Source of the DNA: Bog-756 sp963829235
GTDB lineage: Bacteria; Actinomycetota; Acidimicrobiia; Acidimicrobiales; RAAP-2
Assembly (NCBI GenBank): GCA_963829235.1
Contig: CAWHIF010000001.1
Location: 62,001 to 126,000 of the forward strand
Reading direction: 5' to 3'
Length of the DNA stretch: 64,000 nucleotides
The translations under genes and the position numbers were made by a program. The first letter of the stretch is position 1, and every line of letters begins with the position of its first letter. This document shows, piece by piece, positions 52,176 through 60,143 of this stretch. The notes below the pieces were generated by a model. The model was given only the letters and a program-made list of their open reading frames with translations. It was not told the origin of the DNA and did not search any database.

Positions 52176-53981
52176 GTGAGGTGGCGGCGACCTGACGCAG
52201 GAGCAGCGGGGCAGCTCCTCCTTTCCCAACGGGCCCGTTTCCATGTCGCCTACCGTTGTGCACTCCGTTTCACTGATATTGCAAACGGCTGGCGCCATGA
52301 CGGACGCAGCTCCCACCGTATGCGCCAACAGTTGCTCCGGGTGCCCTTCGACTTCGTCCAAGGGTACGCACTGAGTCGCACAAACAGATTCGGACTGGCG
52401 CCCCGTCTGGCGATCGACTCTGCCGACGTGGCCACGACGAGCGTGGTCCAGGGTGAGACCTACACCTCGGCCGCTCGCCTGGGATTACCACTTGCGCTCG
52501 AGGCGGGCGTACGCACAGGTTGGGCCGGGTTCGCCGTCCCCGGAGTCAACCTCATCGTGACATCCCTGGTCCGGCGTAAGAACGGCTTGCCAACGAAGTG
52601 GGTGACGATGGGCTGGCAGGGAATCGCAGTCATCGGAGGAATAGCCATTCGTATGCATCTGGCACACGAGCGATCCGTAACCCGATCCAGCCATGACCAA
52701 CTCGTCACAGCTCGGCAGAGGCAAGCGTATCTCGCCGGACAAAGCAGCGTGGCGGCAGGCGCCGACACCGCCATCGACATTCTCATTCGGACGGCCCCAA
52801 TACTTGAGCACTCCGGCTCGTCCAGTGCGCCCGTTCAAGCAGTCCTCTCGGCGTGGAGACAGGAGCTGGCCTCAGAGGTGACGGCGGATGCCACATACCT
52901 TCGAACCGCCCTCCTCATCTGGAGGCGACGGCGGAATCTGCAACCGGACCTTTCGCTCGATGTCGACTTCGACCTGTCACCCGACGATGGAATTATCCTG
53001 CTCAGCGCCGCCCAAGTCCACGATCTGGAACGAGCGCTTGATAATCTCGACATCCGTGGCTCAGTGACTGTCCGCGTACCCGACAGTCGAGCTGTCTCCG
53101 CGGTGGGGACCCGTAGGGAACTAATCATTTCTGACCACCGTCTCGTCTTGGATGAGGACGATCTCTCATTGGTGGCGCCCATTGATCTCAGCGCCGCGGC
53201 TCTCCTCCTCGGTGCAGCTTTGTGCACGATCCCGGCGTTGCCGACGCAGGGTCGTGTCCCTTCCCGTCGAGCCGCCATCCCCGTCGCTTGGTTTGCCGCT
53301 GGCAGCATTTGGGCGAGGAGGCAGACGCTGACCGGAACCAAATCTGCACACGACCGGATTTTCTTGATTTGCGCTACCGGTTGCCTCATACAGGCTCTGA
53401 CGTTACGGTCTGCGCCGCAAGCCTTCGACGAAAACGGCTGGGTCCGTCAGAACTACATGTGGCCAGTTTTTGCGGAAATCCCCTTGGCCTACCTCTATCG
53501 GCACAAGGTCAGTACCACCGCCAAATTCGCCATGGCAGCGATGACAGTCGCCGGAGCGGTCTTCGCGTACAGCTCGAGTCGGTCCAGACCCAGGGATTTC
53601 CTATACGGAGTTCCGACCTGGACAATCGCCGCCGTCTTGACCTTCCGTGGCCTTGCCGATGCACTTGCGGCCGAGACCGCCTCCTACGCCGAGCAGCTCC
53701 GTTCGCTCGATGAAGGCCGAGTCAGCCAGTCCTTCCGAGCCGGCCGCTCCCAAGTCGTCGAATTGATCCGAGAGGCCCATCTCCAACTGTGCGATCTGGT
53801 CGAAGAGTGCGAGCGTGAACTCACGGTGGCCGATCGTGATCTGGTTCGTCAACGCCTCACGCGGGTCGAGGAAGAGCTGGACCGATTCAATCGGTCGTCG
53901 CAAGGACTGGGCCGAAACACTCCGACGATCCCTGGCCCACCGAGCACCTACGAGGCCAATCGCTCACGCATCGGTCGTTAG
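52176..53981 (+). CDS. Membrane protein paired with a response regulator; no kinase domain visible
   Basis: Up to 601 residues. After a basic N-terminus there are membrane segments near residues 115-160, a soluble region (SLDVDFDLSPDDGIILLSAAQVHDLERALDNLDIRGSVTVRV), a second hydrophobic block of about six segments (residues 320-480) and a C-terminal coiled coil (VEECERELTVADRDLVRQRL). No H-box, N-box or G-box of a histidine kinase is seen. Start is uncertain: ATG 52320 (MRQQLLRVPFDF) is an alternative. Position suggests a sensor feeding the upstream regulator by other means, or a degenerate kinase. Confidence 0.5.
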   Translation: MRWRRPDAGAAGQLLLSQRARFHVAYRCALRFTDIANGWRHDGRSSHRMRQQLLRVPFDFVQGYALSRTNRFGLAPRLAIDSADVATTSVVQGETYTSAARLGLPLALEAGVRTGWAGFAVPGVNLIVTSLVRRKNGLPTKWVTMGWQGIAVIGGIAIRMHLAHERSVTRSSHDQLVTARQRQAYLAGQSSVAAGADTAIDILIRTAPILEHSGSSSAPVQAVLSAWRQELASEVTADATYLRTALLIWRRRRNLQPDLSLDVDFDLSPDDGIILLSAAQVHDLERALDNLDIRGSVTVRVPDSRAVSAVGTRRELIISDHRLVLDEDDLSLVAPIDLSAAALLLGAALCTIPALPTQGRVPSRRAAIPVAWFAAGSIWARRQTLTGTKSAHDRIFLICATGCLIQALTLRSAPQAFDENGWVRQNYMWPVFAEIPLAYLYRHKVSTTAKFAMAAMTVAGAVFAYSSSRSRPRDFLYGVPTWTIAAVLTFRGLADALAAETASYAEQLRSLDEGRVSQSFRAGRSQVVELIREAHLQLCDLVEECERELTVADRDLVRQRLTRVEEELDRFNRSSQGLGRNTPTIPGPPSTYEANRSRIGR

Positions 53982-54037
53982 CGTCCAGGTCGGACCTGGG
54001 CGTGGACCACGGGTCGGTGTCTTGTGAGAGCTCTGAT

Positions 54038-55285
54038 CTAGTCTCCCGAACAGATGTTGAGAGATCGACTGGGGTTGAAACTGCCGCCGTCCTCAGGGAA
54101 ATACCACTCGATTGCCTGGTACATGAGTTGGCCGCCGCAGTTCCCCAGGTCGAATGCAACCACGGTGGCCGTCTGTAGGGTTGCCTGATACCCGAACTCT
54201 CCTGGAGCCACATACCCGGCCAATCCGGTGCCGACCGCCTCGGGACTGCCCCAGGAGCTCCATTCGATCCCCTCGACACCAGAATTACCGGTACCGAAGG
54301 AGAAGCTGCTCGGCTCGACTAGCCCGAAGCCTGCGGGCCAAGAGTACGAGCCCACCGGTGTCGGACGGCCAAGCAGAGGTACTCCTGGCGGAGGGAGTGG
54401 CGTTGAGGTCAGCACCCAGTAGCCGGCGCCATTCGGAGTCGGAGCCATGGCGGCCACCGGACTGAATACCTGCTGGCTTCCTGTCGATCCGAAGTACCTG
54501 GCATCTCCAAACGCGAAGACCCCTCCGTCGGCTCCAATTAACCAGTAGCCCTTGCCGTCGGGTGTGGCCGCCATGCCCACAACGACGGCATTCAGTTTGG
54601 TGCCAGCCATTGACCCGTACGACCCGGCGTCGCCGTAAGGAAGCACACTCCCGTCGTCAGCCACCAGCCAGTAGCCCTTGCCGTCGGGTGTCGGCGCTAT
54701 CCCGACCGCAACATCGGTGATGTTGATGGCTCGCAGGGCAGCGACGCCAGATCCGAGGAACGAAGCGGCGCCGAAGGCGAAGACCCCTCCGTCGTCGCCG
54801 ACCAGCCAATAGCCGTTCCCGCCGGGCAGAGAAGCAATTCCCGCAACCGGTCCGGCGAGGAACTTGCCCCCCATGGATCCGTAAAACGTGGCGTCTCCAA
54901 ACGCGAACACGCCGCCGTCGGCGGCCGCGAGCCAGTAGCCCTTGCCATCTGGCGTCGTCGCCATCCCTACCACCGGTGCGGCCAGGGAACTGTCCCCCAT
55001 GGACCCGTAGAATCCGGCGGTTCCGTAGGCGAAGACGCCTCCATCGGCGGCCACCAGCCAATAGCCCTTACCGTCGGGTGTGGCAGCCATCCCCACAAAT
55101 GGGACTTTCGACGCGATCGAGACATGCCCGTAGGTCTGGGCGGAACCGAATGCCAGTGGCTGAGTGGAAACCCCGGCAAATGTCTGGGCCGACACCGCGT
55201 CCGTCGGTCCAGCTAGCAAGGTCGCCGAGCAAGCGATAACTGCCAGTACGGCGAAAAGCAACCTCCGAACCACCGCCTGATTCAT
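54038..55285 (-). CDS. Secreted beta-propeller-like repeat protein
   Basis: A 415-residue exported protein. Signal peptide: RRLLFAVLAVIACSATLLAG. It then has six repeats of about 42 residues with the core GYWLVAADGGVFAFGDA and FYGSMGG, followed by VVGMAATPDGKG. These repeats are common in secreted Acidimicrobiia and related proteins and probably form a propeller. The last 100 residues are different (GLGNSGVEGIEWSSWGS-like, CGGQLMYQAIEWYF) and may form a separate binding domain with two Cys. ATG 55285 is chosen because it directly precedes the signal. Confidence 0.8.
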   Translation of the reverse strand: MNQAVVRRLLFAVLAVIACSATLLAGPTDAVSAQTFAGVSTQPLAFGSAQTYGHVSIASKVPFVGMAATPDGKGYWLVAADGGVFAYGTAGFYGSMGDSSLAAPVVGMATTPDGKGYWLAAADGGVFAFGDATFYGSMGGKFLAGPVAGIASLPGGNGYWLVGDDGGVFAFGAASFLGSGVAALRAINITDVAVGIAPTPDGKGYWLVADDGSVLPYGDAGSYGSMAGTKLNAVVVGMAATPDGKGYWLIGADGGVFAFGDARYFGSTGSQQVFSPVAAMAPTPNGAGYWVLTSTPLPPPGVPLLGRPTPVGSYSWPAGFGLVEPSSFSFGTGNSGVEGIEWSSWGSPEAVGTGLAGYVAPGEFGYQATLQTATVVAFDLGNCGGQLMYQAIEWYFPEDGGSFNPSRSLNICSGD

Positions 55286-55340
55286 ACCAGCGACGCTACC
55301 CCAGGCATGTTCCCGATTTCTCTTGTGCCAGATGGCACCG

Positions 55341-55530
55341 TTAGCCGTCGAGCGGGAAGGCAATCCGTTGAACTATGTCTTTCACGGTCGCAGAGTGAGA
55401 GACCACGGGAGTCTGGGTAAGAAAGAGCTCGATGGCAGCCTTGCAGGCCGCGGTGTCGCCGGCGGGTAGAGCGCAGGCCAGGAGCTGTGAGGAGAACTCC
55501 CGGTCCGGATACGCCTTAACCACTACGAGC
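55341..55530 (-). pseudogene. C-terminal gene fragment cut by an IS end
   Basis: The reverse frame encodes LVVVKAYPDREFSSQLLACALPAGDTAACKAAIELFLTQTP and ends at 55341. It runs without a start codon of its own into the left end of the IS at 55531, so it looks like the last 60 codons of an interrupted gene. Family not recognised. Confidence 0.4.
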
Positions 55531-55599
55531 TGTAGGGCACCAAAATGCCAATTGTGTCCGTGGACTGGCACTTCTCCATGGGGTCCAGCATGATCCGAC

Positions 55600-56676
55600 G
55601 TGGCCTTCTCGCTCCTCTACCTCGGCCTGTGTCGGCTCCTCGGCCTCGTCGTGTCCTCCCGACGCACGGAGTCGGACAAGGACATCGAGATCATGGTGCG
55701 CCGCCATCAGGTGCGTGTTCTCGAGCGGCAGCTCCACGCCCGGGTCCGGTACCGGCCCGCCGATCGAGCGATCCTTGCTGCCTTCAGCCGACTGCTCTCT
55801 CGCCACCCATGGCGCTCCTTCCTGGTCACCCCTGACACGCTGCTCCGGTGGCACCGGAATGCGGCCAAACACAAGTGGCGTCGGTGGAGGAAGGGCCGTG
55901 GCCCCGGTCGACCTCCGTTGAGCGACGAGCTGGTCGACCTGATCGTCCGTCTCGGCCGGGAGAACCGGAGTTGGGGATGTGTCCGCATCCAGGGCGAGCT
56001 ACGAAAGGTCGGGATGCGGGCCTCGGCGACTTCGGTGCGGCGAGTCCTGCGCCGAGCTGGCTTCGGGCCCGCTCCACGGGGCGGACCGACCTGGTCGGAG
56101 TTCCTTCGTTCCCAGGTCCACAGCGTGCTGGCCACGGACTTCTTCACTGTCGATACCGTGTCGCTCAAACAGCTCTATGTGCTGTTCGTGATCGAGTTGT
56201 CGACTCGGCAGGTGCACATCCTCGGGATCACAGAACATCCGACGGGTGCATTCGTGACCCAGGTGGCTCGCAACTTCGTTGGGGAACTGGTCGAGCGCGG
56301 TCGGAGTATCAAGTTCCTGATTCGGGACCGGGACACCAAGTTCACGGCCAGCTTCGATGAGATCTTCCGCTCCGAGGGCATCCGGGTGATCAAGACCCCG
56401 GTCCGTTCCCCTCGGGCCAATGCCTATGCCGAGCGTTGGGTCAGGACCGTGAGGGCCGAGTGCCTGGACCGGACGCTCATTCTGGGCCGGGGCCACCTCG
56501 AACGGGTGCTTAGGGAATACGTTGGCCACTACAACCGACAGCGGCCCCATCGAGGGATCGACCTCGAGGTGCCAGCACCGGCCGGTGCGGTCGAGATTGC
56601 ACTTCCGTCGCCGAGAGTTGTTCGCCACGACGTGCTCGGTGGTCTCATCCATCAGTACCACCCGGTGGCCGAATAG
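55600..56676 (+). CDS. rve-type DDE transposase (intact)
   Basis: A 358-residue transposase. An N-terminal helical region (ESDKDIEIMVRRHQVRVLERQL) is followed by a helix-turn-helix (GCVRIQGELRKVGMRASATSVRRVLRRAG) and the catalytic core: Asp in VLATDFFTVD, Asp in the DTKFTASFDEIFRSEGI region, and Glu in ANAYAERWVRTVRAECLDR. GTG 55600 is the start. It is the only full-length transposase in the window and could act on both IS copies. Confidence 0.9.
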   Translation: MAFSLLYLGLCRLLGLVVSSRRTESDKDIEIMVRRHQVRVLERQLHARVRYRPADRAILAAFSRLLSRHPWRSFLVTPDTLLRWHRNAAKHKWRRWRKGRGPGRPPLSDELVDLIVRLGRENRSWGCVRIQGELRKVGMRASATSVRRVLRRAGFGPAPRGGPTWSEFLRSQVHSVLATDFFTVDTVSLKQLYVLFVIELSTRQVHILGITEHPTGAFVTQVARNFVGELVERGRSIKFLIRDRDTKFTASFDEIFRSEGIRVIKTPVRSPRANAYAERWVRTVRAECLDRTLILGRGHLERVLREYVGHYNRQRPHRGIDLEVPAPAGAVEIALPSPRVVRHDVLGGLIHQYHPVAE

Positions 56677-56812
56677 CCAGAAGATTGGGGCCCAGCACTG
56701 AAGTTGGAATCCTCGACGGGCAACTCAGTTCACCGCGGTACGGGGAAGGACTGGAAGGCAATGACTCGTGGCTGCGGAAAGTCAGTTCGGAGGTAGGGTC
56801 GCATCGGGCTAC

Positions 56813-57314
56813 TGAGCGGGCCCCGATGAATGGTCCAGTTGTTATGCGGGCACTGCTTGGTTTCGGTTGATCCAAGCCTCGGCGAACTCGTTCGGGGTGA
56901 GGTCGCCGTGGGCAGTGTGTGGTCGGTTCATGTTGTAGTCGATCCGCCAGTCCTCGATGAGCACCTTCGCCTCGAGAAGGCTTGAGCATCGCCTTGTCGA
57001 GCTCGGCTTCGGCCAGGAGCTTCTTCAGCCTGGTGTTCTCTGTCTCGAGCTCCTTCAGGCGCTTGGCGTCACTCGCCTTCATGCCGCCGTACTGGGCCAG
57101 CCAGCGGTGCCAGGTCGACTCGGCGATCTGCAGGTGCCTGCAGACCTCGTCGAGTTCGGCCCCGCCGGCCAGGAGCTTGTTGCCTTCGGCGAGCTTGCGG
57201 ATGATCTGGTCGGGGGTATGCCTCCGACGTTTGGCCATGGTGCGGTCCTCCTTCGCTCCAGTTTGGAGCATTGGACCCGCACAACGCCTGGACCACTACC
57301 GGGGGATCAGCTCA
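56813..57314 (-). mobile_element. IS3-family deletion derivative nested in IS copy 2
   Basis: Ends TGAGCGGGCCCCGATGAATG (56813 onward, to GGTCCAG at 56838) and CTGGACCACTACCGGGGGAT (57288 onward, to CTCA at 57314) form imperfect inverted repeats of about 26 bp. A 4-bp direct repeat CTAC flanks them (56809-56812 and 57315-57318), the expected target duplication. At 502 bp, most of the usual 1.2-1.4 kb is gone. Confidence 0.85.
56842..57238 (-). pseudogene. IS3 orfA joined to the tail of orfB
   Basis: OrfA starts at ATG 57238: AKRRRHTPDQIIRKLAEGNKLL, STWHRWLAQYGGMKASDAKRL and a leucine zipper ending LDKAMLK. Almost all of orfB is missing; its last 40 codons appear in another frame (WRIDYNMNRPHTAHGDLTP and FAEAWINRNQ), stopping at 56842. 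The catalytic region is deleted, so it cannot transpose on its own. Confidence 0.85.
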
Positions 57315-57388
57315 CTACTGCGTCGCGCGGCAACCGTGGATTCCTCGGTCGAGATCTCGGGCCACGATCGAGATATTGGTGCCCTACA

Positions 57389-57752
57389 GGCAGGCCCCCT
57401 CGCGGCCTCCCCCCAGGGGCGCGCGAGCCGAGGGTTGCGAAGTTCCGCTCTTCTCGCAGAAGGACGACCGTTCGCCGATCACTGGCGCCGTTAGGTCGTT
57501 AATGCAGGTGGGACGGTACGAAATCCTTCTCGCTGTTGATTGTGCGCTTCACGGAACTTGTCACAAGATCCAGAGTTCTGGGGACCAAGGAGATCTAGAG
57601 GCCGATCACATCAGGAATGATCGGAACGTCAACGTGAGCAATAATCAAGTTGACTCCGTTCCTCCGCCCACAAGGTTCTTGAAAGCCCAAGACATTCGGT
57701 CCGAACAGAATTCGGTCGACACAGGATGGAGCGACAAGGCATCAACCCTCCC
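57389..57752. other. Region with no recognisable gene
   Basis: This 364-bp stretch follows the right end of IS copy 2. An open forward frame crosses it from 57271, but it begins inside the IS and shows no coding character. The DNA becomes AT-richer towards the lipoprotein gene. Nothing else was identified. Confidence 0.4.
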
Positions 57753-59084
57753 CTATGGAATACTCGCCACCTGCGCTGGGCTGGGAGCTGACACCTGAAT
57801 CGAGTTCGAACCAGTCAGTCCAACGCTCAGGTAAGGGTTCGTGTTGTTTGCCGAAGTGAAATCTAGTCGAGTTCCATTAAAGAGTGTGGATTGCATCTCC
57901 CATCCCGGGTTCACAAAGTAGTCCAGTTGATCGCCCCAGTTAAGGCTGATTGGAGTATTGGACACCTGTGGATTATTCACAGTTTGCTGCTCGGTGAATG
58001 AAACCTGAAAGTTGATGTCGCCGGAATTTACGCTCTCACCCAAGAAGCAATTTGCTATTGTCGTCGCCTGAATCACGATCTCATTGGGTGCATACGAAGT
58101 TACCGTCACGGATTGTTCACCCGGATTCTTATTGTACAAATACTTGATCTGCGGGACGACTCCCGTATCGATCGTCCAGCCCGGATCTGGATATGCTTGG
58201 TATGGAACGTTGGTGTGAGTAGTACAGTCTTGATTCGATTGCTGGTACCAACCGCTAGGAGGCTTCGTCACCTGCTGCGTTTCCGTGTAGGAGGAGTTCG
58301 TGGTATTTGTCAGCGTCAGGCTAGTCACGGGACTCGTCGGAAGCGCGGTGACTAAAAGGCGAAAGACACCAGGCTGGACGTGCTGGAAAATCAGCCCGCT
58401 TTTGTAGGGAACCGTCAGCACTAGCGTCACAGTGGAAAATCGACCTGACGCCGGAGCGGGGAACTGGTTATTCGGAATTGAAAATCCAAGTTGTTGAGTA
58501 GTGTTTTCGACAGGGTGCAGCGTGAGCCCGCCAACGGAGATGGTAGGCGTGAGACTGCTCTGGTCGTTGTAATAGAAATTCCCTGAGACTGTCAAAGGTG
58601 TCGTCCCCGAACTGCCGGATGATGCTGCGGTGAACTGTGGAGTGTAGGTCGTTACCTGGGGATCTAGGTGAGCGAATGGTAGGGTGTTCGTTATCTGTTG
58701 AGCACCCTGAATTGTGCTCATAAGCACCGTACTTAGGTTGTTCGATAGGTCTTGAACCAAAGATTGAAGCTCATCCACTGTGGAGGCTTCGACCCCCGTA
58801 AGACTACTGACAGTCTGGTTCAATGAGGAGTCGTAAGCAGAGGTCGCATTGTCAATAGCCTGCTGGACATTGGCACTTGCCGAATTCTCCAACCCACTTG
58901 CAGAATTATCTGCAGTTTGAATCACACTCTGCACATCTGAAGTCAGCTGCCCCAAGAGCTGGCCTAGCACCAGTCCGCCCGCGGCTGACGATCCGGAACA
59001 TGATGTGAGAAGTGGAATCATGAGTAGGACGGCAAGTGCGGCGGGGCCCGACCACCGCAAAAAGGGCTTACGCGCTCGGTTCAT
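57753..59084 (-). CDS. Putative lipoprotein, Thr/Ser-rich
   Basis: A 443-residue protein. A signal peptide ends in a lipobox (LLMIPLLTSCSG). The next 100 residues are helical and Ser/Asn/Gln-rich (DVQSVIQTADNSASGLENSA). The rest is beta-rich and Thr/Ser-heavy with two Cys (QDCTTHTN and IANCFLG). No domain was recognised. ATG 59084 with GGAAG upstream is chosen; ATG 59102 is an alternative. The gene is noticeably AT-richer than the core chromosome, suggesting transfer. Confidence 0.65.
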   Translation of the reverse strand: MNRARKPFLRWSGPAALAVLLMIPLLTSCSGSSAAGGLVLGQLLGQLTSDVQSVIQTADNSASGLENSASANVQQAIDNATSAYDSSLNQTVSSLTGVEASTVDELQSLVQDLSNNLSTVLMSTIQGAQQITNTLPFAHLDPQVTTYTPQFTAASSGSSGTTPLTVSGNFYYNDQSSLTPTISVGGLTLHPVENTTQQLGFSIPNNQFPAPASGRFSTVTLVLTVPYKSGLIFQHVQPGVFRLLVTALPTSPVTSLTLTNTTNSSYTETQQVTKPPSGWYQQSNQDCTTHTNVPYQAYPDPGWTIDTGVVPQIKYLYNKNPGEQSVTVTSYAPNEIVIQATTIANCFLGESVNSGDINFQVSFTEQQTVNNPQVSNTPISLNWGDQLDYFVNPGWEMQSTLFNGTRLDFTSANNTNPYLSVGLTGSNSIQVSAPSPAQVASIP

Positions 59085-59416
59085 GATTGCTTCCGCCTTC
59101 ATCCAGGGCAGCCCTCTAAATGCACAGTAGGCCCAATCAACTCCGCCAATCCGCCGTTCACAACTCATTCTGAACGAGTCGGGGCTTCAAATCAAGACAT
59201 GGGCGCCAGAATCTCTAGCTCAAGTCAATGCTCTCTGACTGTGGCCGAGAACGGCAGGCTCGCTGACAACCGGAAGCCGTCGGGGTCTGCCCTCCGGTAA
59301 GAACCACAGAAAGCTACGGAGCTCAACCACCATGCCTTGAGCATCCCCGGTTTGACGGACATGCTTTCGAGACACACCACCCCGCTGCAATCCGAGGGGC
59401 GCGAAAGGAGCAGCTA
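59085..59416. other. Region with no recognisable gene
   Basis: This 332-bp stretch separates the lipoprotein from the papain-fold gene. A 66-codon reverse frame at 59220-59420 lacks a convincing start and coding pattern. No hairpin terminator or repeat was seen. Confidence 0.35.
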
Positions 59417-60133
59417 TCAATTGCCGAGCCCGTCAAGGTCGGCCTGCAGCGCGGTCAAGTCCAACCGTGGCCCGCCGCCGGCTTCCATGAATTGCTCAGA
59501 GATCACGGCCCAGCTCTCATCCAGGTAGTGGGCGAGGAACGGGTAGGTCACCTCAGCGATGCCACCCCACGTGGAGCAGAGCATCGCGTTCGACGTGTAC
59601 CCGAGCGCCACAATGCAATGGCCTCCCTCGATCGGCGAGCTCGGGTCATAGACCCACGGTGTCCCCTCGCTAAAGTCCTGCTGAGCCGATTCGGGGCAGG
59701 CAATTCCCAGGTAGGCCCCCCCGTAGTAAGCGATGGCCTGGTGCAACTCGATGATGCTGGTGTAGTCAACGGGTGCGTAGGCGTCGATCTGGTTGCCAAA
59801 CAGACCACTCTGGCGCCACTTCGCGAGAACAACGCTTTCGTTGAGCCCGGTGTCGGGCCCGCCGGTCAGCTGCTCGTACGTCGATACCACCTGTGCTTGG
59901 TCTGGCACCGGCAGCGACTCCTTGACTTCGACATCCCAAGCGGCAAGTAAGTGGGCTACCCCGGCGATGGTGCAGTCACCCAACGTGTCGTTGCCGTCCA
60001 TGGGATAGCTCGCATCTGGAACAGAAACCGCCCTCGGCGGGTTTGGCAACTTACCCTCCACATAATCCCTGAGCATCCCGACGCCAACAAGCCTGGTGGC
60101 GGGTAGTTTTCCTAGTTTGTATTGCTGTGGCAT
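59417..60133 (-). CDS. Papain-fold (C1/C39-like) protein
   Basis: A 238-residue protein. GNDTLGDCTIAGVAHLLAAW contains a candidate catalytic Cys; GGHCIVALGYTSNAMLCSTWGG contains the His and a following Trp-Gly pair, the arrangement of papain-like and C39-like peptidases. No signal peptide is visible. Perfect AAGGAG lies 5 nt before ATG 60133 (MPQQYKLGKLPAT). It may hydrolyse or merely bind peptides. It lies just downstream of the large surface/membrane protein (stop 60144) and may be cotranscribed with it. Confidence 0.7.
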   Translation of the reverse strand: MPQQYKLGKLPATRLVGVGMLRDYVEGKLPNPPRAVSVPDASYPMDGNDTLGDCTIAGVAHLLAAWDVEVKESLPVPDQAQVVSTYEQLTGGPDTGLNESVVLAKWRQSGLFGNQIDAYAPVDYTSIIELHQAIAYYGGAYLGIACPESAQQDFSEGTPWVYDPSSPIEGGHCIVALGYTSNAMLCSTWGGIAEVTYPFLAHYLDESWAVISEQFMEAGGGPRLDLTALQADLDGLGN

Positions 60134-60143
60134 ATGCACTCCT

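Larger units (their letters stand above)
55531..57388 (+). mobile_element. IS element, copy 2, interrupted by an IS3 derivative
   Basis: Terminal inverted repeats of 13 bp are perfect: TGTAGGGCACCAA at 55531-55543 and TTGGTGCCCTACA at 57376-57388. An intact rve-type transposase (55600) and about 200 bp of 3' non-coding DNA lie inside, split by a 502-bp IS3 remnant (56813-57314). No clear target-site duplication flanks the ends. Without the insert the element would be about 1.35 kb. Confidence 0.85.

Noticed and set aside
57271..57798. Forward open frame across the right IS end
   Set aside because: Begins inside the IS3 remnant, crosses the IS boundary and has no coding features.
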